Below are positions 43,727 to 53,828 of a DNA stretch of 64,000 bases, piece by piece (the stretch's first letter is position 1; every line of letters begins with the position of its first letter). A program made the position numbers and the translations under genes. Below the pieces are notes generated by a model. That model saw nothing but the letters and a program-made list of their open reading frames with translations. It searched no databases and was not told the origin of the DNA. The DNA comes from Boletus sp. NGJ (lineage: Eukaryota > Basidiomycota > Agaricomycetes > Boletales > Boletaceae), in contig JAGTXK010000219.1 in the NCBI GenBank assembly GCA_019096195.1, positions 930,001 through 994,000 on the forward strand. Reading direction: 5' to 3'.

Positions 43727-43828
43727 ATGTTGAAAGCTGCCCTTGTGGTCGTCGTACTACACAGCCTATGTATTATGTCTATTGTGGTACCCTCTTGCGC
43801 CGGCGACTGCCCTTTCTGGCCTTCCTAA
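43727..43828 (+). CDS. Candidate tiny secreted peptide
   Basis: A 33-codon ORF reading MLKAALVVVVLHSLCIMSIVVPSCAGDCPFWPS. The first 25 residues look like a signal peptide (short, hydrophobic, small residues before a possible cleavage at SCAG). A good TATA box lies about 30 bp upstream. The same frame continues past one stop with a His/Cys segment GHSGGHCHHLPFHRHADAS. Alternatively an intron from GTACCC or GTGGTA to GCACAG (with a CTAAT branch point) gives a different tail. Without transcript data this is only a candidate. Confidence 0.3.
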   Translation: MLKAALVVVVLHSLCIMSIVVPSCAGDCPFWPS

Positions 43829-44046
43829 TGGGGGCACAGCGGGGGTCACTGCCACCATCTGCCGTTTCACCGCCACGCAGATGCGTCAGCCGTCGGCGCG
43901 GCGGAAGATGACTGACCGGCAGCGAGCATCCAACTGTGGTCTCCCAACGTTTACAAGTTCATAAAAAAAAAACAGAGACATTAACACGACTTTTGGCGAT
44001 ACTTGTCCGGTTTCTCACAAACGATCTCCTTGACACCACCATTGCT
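43829..44046. other. bZIP gene upstream region
   Basis: 218 bp before the bZIP ATG. A run of A at about 43965 is present. No coding sequence supported. Confidence 0.3.
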
Positions 44047-45931
44047 ATGCCTGACGACACTTCAAGGAGTCTCTCTGGTGATCCTGACCTTGTGAGCATG
44101 ACCCATTCTGAATGTGTAATGACATTAATCTCGTCAAATCGTCCACGTAGGACTCAGACAATGACACTCAGTCTTACGTCGAACAGGACACTCGGAGCTT
44201 AGGTCCGGGCAAGCCTGGAAGAAAGAAGAATCCAAAGTGAGTCTTTCATCCCCCGACCGCACACCAATATTCAATTTTTTTTTTTTCAAGTTCTCAAGCC
44301 GCTCGGAGAGACCAGAATCGCATAGCTCAGCGGGAGTTTCGCCTCAGAAAACAACAGAGGGTACGTTGTCTGGCATAGTGATTGGTCGACTCCTCACTGA
44401 GTAGTTGCGTCCGTCTAGATACGTGACCTCGAAGCGCGCGTGGAGCTTCTTTCGGGCTCTCAGGATGAGGCATTCACCGATCTGCGAGCTATGCTCAAGG
44501 GTCCGTAATCATGTCTTTGGTGTTTTGACGTTGGCGTTCATCTCCGTTGCCAGACCTCATGGCTGAAAACCTGACTCTACGTAATTTACTCAAGAGTGTT
44601 TCTGGGTTCATCGCCGAAGGGGGTGGTGGTATGATACAGAAACTCGGTTTTGAGATGCACGAATGGACTGCGTTCCTCGACAAGGCGGAGACCGACACCG
44701 CTTGGGAGAGCTTTCAGTCGCGGAGGCACTCCCGAAAGACAACGCAATTGTCAAGTGCAATGTCGTCGATGTTGGGTCCACAATCTAGCGCTTCAAAACG
44801 TGCTCTCGAAGCCGATGCTCCCAGCGCTGATCGTTTCAAGAAATCCAGAACTTTGAGTGGTGACACCTCTATGGAGCGGCCGGACAGTTATCACCTACTT
44901 ATGCCAATGAGTTCCACCGTACCTCCACCCCCTCATCCGCCGGCACCTTCGATGTATCCTTCGGCCGCACGGTCGCCACAGGAAAATATATTCTCAGAAG
45001 TGCTCCGTAATGGCCACGGGAACTCGCCTGTCTTCATGGCACCCACTCCCTCCGGCACCCCTGCACACTATCCCACCCCTTCAACGTCTAATACATATTC
45101 GTCATACATGCCGCCAATGGGTATTGGTGTTGACCAGGGAATGAACTCTTTACCTTTTCCCCCCAATAAGAACGGGGCAGTAACCTCCCAGCAGCGTATC
45201 CTTCCTACCCCTCAAAGTGACGAACCAGACGATGAAGAAGCATCATCACTAGAGTTGCGAGATCCCAAAAAGATTGAAGCCTTCAAGCTCATCAAGTATG
45301 CGACCGTTTCAGGGCTATATTCGCTTGCAACTTGACCTCACCTTTTAGGTACCATCTCGAGAATTACATGAGAAATAGTGCCTATTGCTTGCCATCGTCC
45401 TTGCGCCCTACGCTGGTACAAAGGTGGATTCCTTACTTTCCGCCCGGGTCTGTTTGCTGATTGATTTTAACAGGACAATCAATCACGGTGTGTTTCCATG
45501 TCTCTATCGAGTGACATCCGGCTCCTGACACGAAACAGAAAGTGTCATTGATCGCATCGTTCATCCTGGACTAAGGGATCGTGTCATCCTACTGCGAGGT
45601 CAGGAGCACGGTCTATGTTGCGAATGGATGGACTAATGTTGTTTCAGGCCAGTTCTCTTTGACGGATTGTATTTTTGACTACAAGAAAGCGATTAAGTTA
45701 CACGGCGACGATGTTCTTGCGCACAGTAACTGGGAGTTGGCAGAATGGTGGTTGCGAAAATACTCGTTAGGACAATATTCTGTTCCGCAATCGTCGCGGG
45801 TGCTGACTTTTCACAGGTACTTGATTGAGAATACCACGCTGAATATATGCAATCGTTGGAGGCGAGAACGAGGCGAGAGCGAGCTCACGATGTCCGATAT
45901 TGGTGCCCAGGGCGACTCGCCCGCTTCTTAA
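44047..45931 (+). CDS. Yap/AP-1-like bZIP transcription factor with DUF3425-type C-terminus
   Basis: Starts MPDDTSRSLSGDPDL. The basic region, split by introns, reads NSSQAARRDQNRIAQREFRLRKQQR, with the fungal Yap-type core QNRxAQRxFRxR, followed by the zipper IRDLEARVELLSGSQ...FTDLRAMLKDLMAENLTLRNLL. The middle is disordered and Pro/Ser-rich (residues about 180-350). The C-terminal part YHLENYMRNSAYCLPSSLRPTLVQR, IDRIVHPGLRDRVILLRGQ and CIFDYKKAIKLHGDDVLAHSNWELAEWWLRKYS matches the DUF3425-like region of many fungal bZIPs. Ends GAQGDSPAS. Introns near 44091-44154, 44237-44289, 44360-44420, 44501-44553 and several later. A stress or development regulator by family; target genes unknown. Confidence 0.85.
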
Positions 45932-46138
45932 GTTAATATCCTGTTCCCTGTATTGTAGTGGGCTAAAAGTCTAACTCCCTTTTCGATGAGATATCTAATA
46001 TATATTCGCATGTTGTGACGTATCCCCTCAGATTCGGTTGAGGAAGTACAAGCAAGCCTAAGTAATGAAGGTGTTGTCAGATACATTGTCTTGTCTGAGG
46101 AACGTATGATCCTCACTAGAACGAAACGAAACGAACGA

Positions 46139-46505
46139 TCACCAGGAAGCTTTCTTCACACCTGGTATCTCATTGTTCAATGCCTTGAGCCGGAATTGAA
46201 ACTATGGTGTCTCAGTAAGAAGACGCCAACAACCGAGGTGCTCAAGGACCCACCCTGCATAGGCCAAATTCGCTCATCACACCCCGCCCTCGTCCAGACT
46301 CGGTACATCGGTTGACCACGGACGTTGGGCGAGTGTACCTCCCAAAAGAGTTGAGTTGCAACTGGGCTTGGTGACGGACGTGGGGGGGTAGCGTCTCATT
46401 GCGAGCAACATAGAGATATGCTCGGCGCATCACCTCGTTCTCCATGACGCCGCTGCGCGCATTCATGTCCCGAAGGACGCGAATGTTGGGACGAAAGTTT
46501 GGCAT
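46139..46505 (-). CDS. MRP2: Mitochondrial ribosomal protein uS14m
   Basis: Two exons (46254-46505, 46139-46201) join in phase across a 52-bp intron to 104 residues. Start ATG 46505 gives MPNFRPNIRVLRDMNARSG; the frame is open above but has no ATG. The diagnostic blocks are YVARNETLPPHVRHQAQLQLNSFG, YTRPTSVVNRCTESGRGRGV and [27 protein letters not shown]. This is the mitochondrial small-subunit S14, close to the decoding site in the ribosome head. No presequence is obvious, as in several fungal uS14m. Confidence 0.94.
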
Positions 46506-46723
46506 GTCGACGTTGTGGATAACTATCGGTTCTTTCGGACGCCTCGAGCCAAACAACCGTCAACTAAAAGGCTTGCAGCCTCGGAAAAAAAAGACACGCT
46601 CATGCAACACACCACCGTCGCCCAATAAAAAAAGCGATTTGTGAAGTGTGGCTATGGGGAGAGTGGGTAAGTTGTCGGTGATGATTTCGTGTCTTACTGC
46701 TGATTGTTGTCCGCAGCGCTAGA

Positions 46724-46969
46724 ATGCCCAGTATGATTCATCGCATCACGCATTGGCGGCGTCGCACATTTGTCTCGGCCCTCTTCGGGCTCACTTTCTT
46801 TGCCTCCGTTTTCACCGTTTCCGTGTCGAACGTTCTACCATGCCCTGTGCGGCCCGACCGGAACTATCACGCGGATAGTGAACGGAAAGCGCGAGGAGGT
46901 GGATCGCTAGTGGTCGTGGAGAAGAGGCCTAGACGGTGGATACAAGAGAGGGCTGTTACCGAGTGTTGA
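46724..46969 (+). CDS. Small single-span membrane protein
   Basis: A single-exon 81-residue frame starting MPSMIHRITHWRRRTFVSALFGLTFFASVFTVSVSNVLPCPVRPD. Basic N-terminus followed by a hydrophobic helix of about 20 residues and a hydrophilic tail ending EKRPRRWIQERAVTEC. A GTAAGT...CAG intron (46668-46716) lies in the likely 5' UTR just before the ATG. Size and topology fit a mitochondrial inner-membrane assembly factor, but I do not recognise a family. Confidence 0.6.
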   Translation: MPSMIHRITHWRRRTFVSALFGLTFFASVFTVSVSNVLPCPVRPDRNYHADSERKARGGGSLVVVEKRPRRWIQERAVTEC

Positions 46970-47273
46970 CTGTCTGCAAGATTATACGTTGAACATTGAT
47001 GTACGGGTTGACCACCCTGTCTCTGGTCTCAAACAGTGCTGCATTGGTTAGTCTCACAGACATGTCGGAATGGTTTGATCGTGTATACAAAACACGCTGG
47101 TACAGTTCCGTGGGTATGTACTCAATATTACAATGCAAATTTCCGTGTAAAGGTATCGCAGCGATAGCGGATGAGGTCGAAACATGCGCGAGGATGGTCA
47201 CTGTACTGCTCCTGATCTGTCGTCTTCACCTCGTTGTTGACGGTAATATTCTTCCTGTTCCTGGTGTGTTCCT
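46970..47273. other. Convergent intergenic
   Basis: 304 bp between the 3' ends of the small membrane gene (+) and the transporter (-). No coding signal. Some segments are AT-rich (46980-47050). Confidence 0.35.
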
Positions 47274-49828
47274 CTAGAATACGCATGTCACTTGAGTAGC
47301 TGTGCAGGAAATAGGGTGCTCGAGGAAGACGCACGGAAGAGAATGCTCCTCGATGGGTATGCAGGCTATGAATACGAGAACATTGATCGCGACCTGAGAA
47401 ATGAAAACCACACGCAATGCAGATGCATATGACTCCATTGCAGCCTTCCGAAGGGAAGGGGCAAGGTCCGGAATCGAACTGATCGAATGCCTAATATACG
47501 CGTGATCCGGTCAAGTCCAGAATCGTGGGCAGTGCTCCAAGAGCTTTCTTACCGTATTTCTTCTATGATCTGGGCAAAGGGGAGAGTGTCAGTATGCAAA
47601 TGAAGCCGCTCATATCAACCTCGCCGCTGACATCTGAAGATCCAGGTCCCGTGATTCGCGTCCTCAACTGCTGAAGCAAAACGCTCTGGACCAGCGCGCC
47701 TGACAAACTAACCCCAAGAACTTGACCCGTGGTGCGAAATAGATATGTGACTGCATGATATGGATAATCAAACTCCCCGTCATAACTGTGAGAAGGGTTA
47801 AAACTCACTTCCGGTGGCTACAGCCATGTCTTCTTTGTAAACCCCTGCGATCATCGCCTACGTGGTCCAAGCTAAAGATGAGAAGACGATAGAGGGTCAG
47901 ATACTCACGATCAACGTGGTAGTTATGAGGCTGGCCATTCCGAATCCTTGGGGTACGATGTCAAGCCATAGGTGGAGAGTTGACGTCTTGTCGTTCCACA
48001 AAGCAACGAGCACGCTTGCGAATATGCAGAGCGCAGCTGAACCCAGAGTAAGATTGTAGAGTTTCCCGGTTTTACGCATCCACCTGGACGGCCCGGATAT
48101 CAAAAACGATGTAATCGGTAGCAGGGACATGACTGACCAGCCAGCTAACACGCTGCCCGACGACAATGCGGCCTAAAACAGGTGAGTCTCGACTCGCGGA
48201 GGGAGAGATAGGACATACAGAGTGTGGTAACAAATGGAGACCTGTTAGATTAGGTCAGAGCCAAAGGTTTTGTAGAAACTTTTCCCGCTCACCGGCGCTT
48301 GTGGACGAATCCAGCCTGGCCGCAGAAAAGTACAACGGTACGTTATAAAGCTGCGGAACAAGGAAACATTGTCATGGAAGAAACATATTCGTTTGTTGAC
48401 ACTCTAACCATAGAGAATGCAGTCATCGACGCCATAAAGTTGACCAAGGCAACGGCCAACGGTGTGCGCTGCGATATTAAACGCAGCGGCATGACAGGAT
48501 AGGGCGCCAATCGTGCCTCGACATACACGAAAGCGACCCCGAAGATACCGCTGACCGTGAGCAGTCCGTATATAAGCGGGTGGGACCACGGTAGTTCTTC
48601 TGTCGTTTTGATGCTGAATGCAGATAAAATGCTTGCAACAGAGACAACCAAGGTGAAAGAGCCAAGGAAATCTATACGACCAAGTTTTGAAGATGTGCCT
48701 TCGTTTGCGACGGCATCAGGTAGCTTGATGTTGACCTTGAGCGCGACTAGGACAAAAGAGATTAACAGTAATGGTGCCTATCGGAAAAGGGTAGATGAGC
48801 GTCTTTCGCCAGGGTTGCAGCAGGGAAAGATGATCACCTGCAAGAGGAAAGCTGCGCGCCTGGTTTGAAAGTAAGTAGGGCAAGCATAGTGCGATTTGTT
48901 GATAGACCCACCACCCCCAGGTGTCATTTATCCACCCTCCAAAGGGACCACCGAGGCCAGCTCCAAGACCGAACAAGCTGGTGTAAAACTAAGAGGACTG
49001 ATGCTGGACGGGTCGAATGGGGTGACTTACATATTTGTCATTCCTTGATACAGGCCTCTGTGCTTTCTAGAGAAAAAAAGGTATTTAGACCGAGGGATAG
49101 ACAGGCGATGAAGAGGTGGCACTCACAATGGCACAAGATCAGTGATGGCAACACTGGTGACTTGGAAGGTGTGAACCTTGAGATGGAACTCGCGGAGATC
49201 ATGGACCGACCTGTCATAACACTTGACGAGGGGTGAGTAACGGAGAAGCATTTGGAGGGGTGATTGACGGACGCACCCGCCTCCGCCCATACCAGCGATC
49301 GCCCGGGCAAGAGTGAGCGTTTCCATTGAAGGGGCGAGACCACAAGCGATTGTGCCAGAGCCTGTGGTAGATTAGGAAGAGGTGTTCCGAGGGGGATCTG
49401 CGAGACCGACCGAAAAGAGTCAAGGCGAGAAGCATTGCGCCCTTCCGACCCAAAATGTCTGATAGTCGACCTGATAAGAGTTTAGAGGGAGCACGAGGGC
49501 GGCGATCGCAGGAGCTGACCATATAAGGGGGTGAAGCAGCAGACGGAGAGGAGGTATGAGGTGCCGAGATACGAGGCCTGTTGGGACTTGCTGAAGTAGC
49601 TGCCGATGGGGGATACGAGAGTGGCTACGATTGTGCCTATTGAGAAAGTTGGGAGTGACACAAGGTGGGGATCGACGGGAATGTACCATCGAGAGCGCCC
49701 AGGAACACGGCGCTCCAGAGACCAGAGACAATCCAGAAGAAATCGGGACGGGAGGGATGGGGAGGGGAGGGGAGGGAGTTGTATGAAGGGGGGTGGAGGG
49801 AGGGGATGAGGAGGGGTGAGGTGGACAT
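47274..49828 (-). CDS. MFS transporter, DHA2 family (Vba/Fnx1-like, 14 membrane spans)
   Basis: Starts MSTSPLLIPSLHPPSYN at 49828. Exons carry GLWSAVFLGALDG + TIVATLVSPIGSYF, then LGTSYLLSVCCFTPLYG, RLSDILGRKGAMLLALTLFG, METLTLARAIAGMGGGG, SIAVTDLVPLRHRGLYQGM, FGLGAGLGGPFGGWINDTWGW, FSIKTTEELPWSHPLIYGLLTVSGIFGVAFV, SQRTPLAVALVNFMASMTAFSM, AGWSVMSLLPITSFLISGPSRWMRK, LHLWLDIVPQGFGMASLITTTLI and TYLFRTTGQVLGVSLSGALVQSVLLQQL. These are MFS motifs A (GRLSDILGRK) and C-like (GLGAGLGGPFGGWIND). Related yeast and fission yeast proteins (Vba, Fnx1) load basic amino acids into the vacuole. About 12 short introns. Substrate inferred by family only. Confidence 0.87.
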
Positions 49829-50413
49829 GATGGAGGAGAGCTGGCGTCCATGGCTGATGTTTATAACATCGCTCTGGCTGCCGTCGTTCCACGTCCAACA
49901 GTCTCCGTTGTCATTCTCCGCGTACATCGGTCGTGGCCCGGCCGAACCCTCTCATTCCGTGAACGACCGTGCTCCCCAACATCCCTCCTCCGGACTCTCA
50001 GCGACCATCACCCTCCGAGAGTGTCGGCCATCTACACGACATTGGCCACCACTCTAAGCGACCTTACAGCATCTGCACCGTTCTCATGAGGTCGGGAATC
50101 TCCCGCCAGCGTAGTGTCTCCCTATGCCCTCTTTCGGTACACTCTACCGTTATCAATGTGGACTGCAAATGGGGATTATGTGGTCTTGTGCGTCTGTTGG
50201 TCGATGCGTCGTGCAGGACGAGTTTTGTAGTGGGATTTGCCGTCTGACTAAGCTGCTTTGAACGGGCTGTACCAGTATCTTTGCCGGTCATTTTTCTCTC
50301 CTCGAGCTGATTCTCGACGGTCCTCCCGCGAGTGTTCGTGCAGAGTCCAGCGACGCGATCGAGGATCCCGGATCGACCACGAAGCCGCAAGCTGCTGACC
50401 GTTCAGCTTCACC
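49829..50413. promoter_or_regulatory. Divergent promoter, MFS / AGC kinase
   Basis: A 585-bp spacer between divergent starts. No TATA box or known site stands out. The proximal part toward the transporter is purine-rich (AGGGGAGGGG-like) on the plus strand but is coding for that gene's first exon downstream of 49828. Confidence 0.35.
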
Positions 50414-52842
50414 ATGCACACACCGCCATCAACATTGTCCCCCTCACACTCATCTTGGAGGTCTGTCTTTCGTTTGCCAAAGAAGCAATTGGCAAATGTC
50501 AACGGCACTCCTCCTCTCAGGAACGTCTCTACCGTTAAGCATCCATCCGCACCCCCACCCAGCCTGTCCCCCACGCCTTCAACCCCGCACTCCGTCGACC
50601 AACGTTCGTCCTACAACTCCTCCAAGACCCAGTCGAGCGAGCTCAACCCGGCCGGAACCCCAAAGTCCTCGTACCTCGTGCCTGACTCCCAGGAGTCCCA
50701 TGCTCGGCTTCACATGAAGACTGCTCCGGTACGCGCGAGGACAAAGTCGGAGAAGCAACGTATCGACCTCCCCGCAGGCAGGTCCCAGACTGCTGATCCG
50801 TCCCAACAGTCTTTTCCCCTCCCGTCGGGACATGGCCCTTCAGCAAGTCGCTCAGGACCCTTGTCGCCTCGAGCAATGGGTGCTTCGGCCACTCGTTTCA
50901 TTCGTCGTGTCGCCTCCGCTCCAAATGCCAAGCATCTCTTTTTGTCTGGCTCGCGGTCAGCTGCGCCGACCAAGAATGGTTTACTCGCTCCAGCAGAGAT
51001 AATACCCCCCGTCCCTGGCGGCCCATCCAGCATCTCGGAGTATGGCGATGATTCCTTGGAGACCATTTCTTCAGGCTCATCAAGAAGCCGGTCGACAAGA
51101 CATGAACGATACCCAGGCTATGGAACTCCAAAGACCCGGATCGCGAATCCAACTGCCGAAGGTCCCGGCAAAGTTGCTTTCCGACGGACTTACTCAAGTA
51201 ACTCTATCAAAGTTCGATCCGTACGTCCCCTCCCTCCCTCTTTCTTTCAACGACGATGTATTCTTCGTGCAGGTGGAGGTTGGCCCTTCGAGCTTCCTCA
51301 AAATCAAAATGCTAGGTAAAGGCGACGTTGGGCGTGTCTACCTGGTCAAAGAGAAGAAAACGGACAAGTTGTTTGCCATGAAAGGCATGTCCAATTCGAT
51401 TTCACTTTTTACCAGTATTTTACCTACGATCTCAGTGCTCTCAAAGAAGGAGATGATAGAGCGGAAGAAGATCAAGCGAGCGTTGACGGAGCAAGAAATT
51501 CTTGCTACTTCTAATCACCCTTTTATAGTGACGCTTTACCATTCCTTCCAATCAGAGCAGTATCTCTACTTCTGCATGGAATACTGCATGGGCGGGGAGT
51601 TCTTCCGCGCGTTGCAAACACGTCCGGGCAAATGTCTTCCGGAGGACAGCTCACGGTTCTACGCCGCTGAAGTCGTCGCCGCACTAGAGTATCTACATCT
51701 CAATGGATTTATTTATCGCGACCTTAAACCAGAAAGTGCGTCAAAATTTTGGTTCTGTCGCCACACTCACGAGTGTGTTACTGTGCATTTGACAGACATC
51801 CTACTCCATCAATCCGGACACATCATGTTGTCAGATTTCGACCTGGCCAAGCAATCGGGGCATCCAGGGGGTCGACCTGCCACCATTCACCAGTCAGAGC
51901 CAAACGGAGTATGTGTCTCGCGTCGACCATGTGATAACCTTTGTAACACGCACCGTTCTAGGTCCCTATGATCGATACGATGTCCTGCACGGCTGATTTC
52001 AGGACGAATTCATTCGTCGGAACCGAGGGTCAGGATGGTGTTACCTGCTTTGTAAAAGGTGTCTGACGCTTGTACTTTGATTTGCAGAGTACATTGCACC
52101 TGAGGTGATTGCGGCACAAGGGCACACCGCAGCCGTGGATTGGTGGACTCTCGGCATACTCATTTACGAGATGATCGTGAGTGATTATTATTCGTATTTG
52201 GAGTGTGGGGAATTGCCAACGATTGCGTTTGCTGGTGGTGACATAGTTCGCTACGACACCGTTCAAGGGCAAGGAGAGGAACGATACGTTTGCGAATATA
52301 CGGTTGTTGCCTGTTCATTTCCGCGATACACCCAAGATATCCAGGTACGTCCATGAATCGTATGGGCGTGTTGCTGTGATGATGGAAAACTGGGGACAGT
52401 GCTTGTAAGGATGTCGTCGTGCGGCTCTTGGACAAAGAAGAGCGGGCCCGGATAGGAAGCAGGAGCGGCGCAAGCGAGGTGAAGCAGCACAAGTGGTTTT
52501 CCAAAATTAATTGGGGTCTTTTGCGCCACACACGACCACCGGTATGTCAAAAACCAGTCGATTTTCGTTTCTATGAGTGTGTCACGTGGCACCCATTTAC
52601 CGTTTCATGTGTGCGTGCTGATCGACCTGCTTGATGTGTAGATTGTTCCAACTGGGTCAAACGGAACTGATGCTGCCAATTTCCGACAGCTGAAGGAGTC
52701 GCGGTCACTGCACCTGGAGGAGCAAGGATGTATCGCTACGCCTGGTACGCCTGGCTACGATGACGGGCTGGAGTCGCCACCGGACGGGGATTTGTTTGGG
52801 GCGTTCAACAGCGTCACGATACACTACGATGGTGAATTGTGA
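50414..52842 (+). CDS. AGC protein kinase, nrc-2/Fpk1 (flippase kinase) family
   Basis: N-terminal 270 residues are disordered and Ser/Pro-rich, starting [15 protein letters not shown]. The kinase begins [37 protein letters not shown] (Gly loop, Lys) and continues [75 protein letters not shown] (catalytic loop, intron inside) and [21 protein letters not shown], with DFD in place of DFG, as in this family. Later exons have [29 protein letters not shown] and [15 protein letters not shown], and a tail ending [12 protein letters not shown]. Fpk/nrc-2 kinases activate lipid flippases and affect polarity and sterol or sphingolipid signalling. Introns are short and numerous. Complete at both ends. 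Confidence 0.9.
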
Positions 52843-53828
52843 CAAAAGTCCGTGAGCATTTGTGTAGATTTGGCTTTTTCTCATTAGACTCTGACTCTGC
52901 TTGCTTTCTGGAAAAAAAATGCTGGTTTTCACATGTATTATTTGCATTGCACAGTTCTCTTATCGTTACATTTCTTTGGAAGTACTGCACAAGCTAACTT
53001 GATCGGCCACCTTTGATACCTGATTACAAACAAACAATTCTAATTGCATGCAGCAGAAAAGAAGTTGATGGGGTCGGGAGCGCGAGGACGGGGATGCGGC
53101 GACGGAGGCGGAGAATGCAAAGAGCGGCGAGGAGCAGCTACCATATCGGGAGACGTGTTCGATTTCCATACAAGGGATGACAGGACCCCGGCAAGCGCAA
53201 AAGCGAGCGAGCCAAGGAGGAAGCGGACGAGCCAGCGAAAAAAAGTGGGGCGTGGCAGCAAAGAGTGCGCACGGCACAGTTGCTCGCTGACATGAGATTC
53301 AAACTGAGATTCGCCGAAGATGGTGCAGCGGCAACTGGAGTGCGATCACATGGAGATCGCGATACAGTGTGGGCGGAGAGTGGCCGAAAAAGGACAGGCG
53401 CAGGACGCCTCGGCGCCGAGGTGACCGTATTTGGGGGGTGGGTGGATGTTGGGGTGTGTTTGGACAGAGTTTACCGAGGGTGATTTCCGAACGCGGCCGC
53501 GGCTTGTGAGGAGGACCCTGGATTACGTAGTGTACCTAAATGGGAAGCTGCGGGAGAAAATGGAGGGAGAGGAGAGAGGGGTCACGTAAGGGCTGAATTC
53601 GGGGAATATGAATTCTCCACCGGCCATGGATTTTTATAATATACATAGTCGATCGACGAGTCGTCCGTCGACAGCCTCTCTGTCTGTTTGACTTTTTTTT
53701 TTTTTTTTTCTTTTTCTTTTCTATTCTTTTCTTTTCTTTGCCTGGCTTCTTCAGTACATAGCTCGCCTCTGACCTCGGCTCCGTCCGACGCATTCACCAT
53801 TCCGTCCCTACGCCCAGCAACGTTCGAC
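52843..53828. other. Intergenic with possible small minus-strand gene
   Basis: About 1 kb. On the minus strand 53040-53250 reads LLPRPTFFRWLVRFLLGSLAFALAGVLSSLVWKSN and then a Ser/Pro-rich tail ending FFSAACN, a plausible single-span membrane protein, but no good start exon was found. A TATA-like TTTATAATATA is at 53633-53643 and a T/C tract at 53692-53739, both likely promoter parts of the HSF-type gene. Confidence 0.35.
53692..53739 (+). promoter_or_regulatory. Polypyrimidine (T/C) tract upstream of HSF-type gene
   Basis: About 48 bp of T with scattered C, ending 90 bp before the ATG, with a TATA-like element 50 bp further up. CT-rich boxes at this distance are common near fungal transcription starts. 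Confidence 0.5.

Noticed and set aside
47455-47500. tRNA T-loop-like GGAATCGAAC (minus strand)
   Set aside because: No cloverleaf could be built, and the bases code a conserved segment of the MFS transporter.
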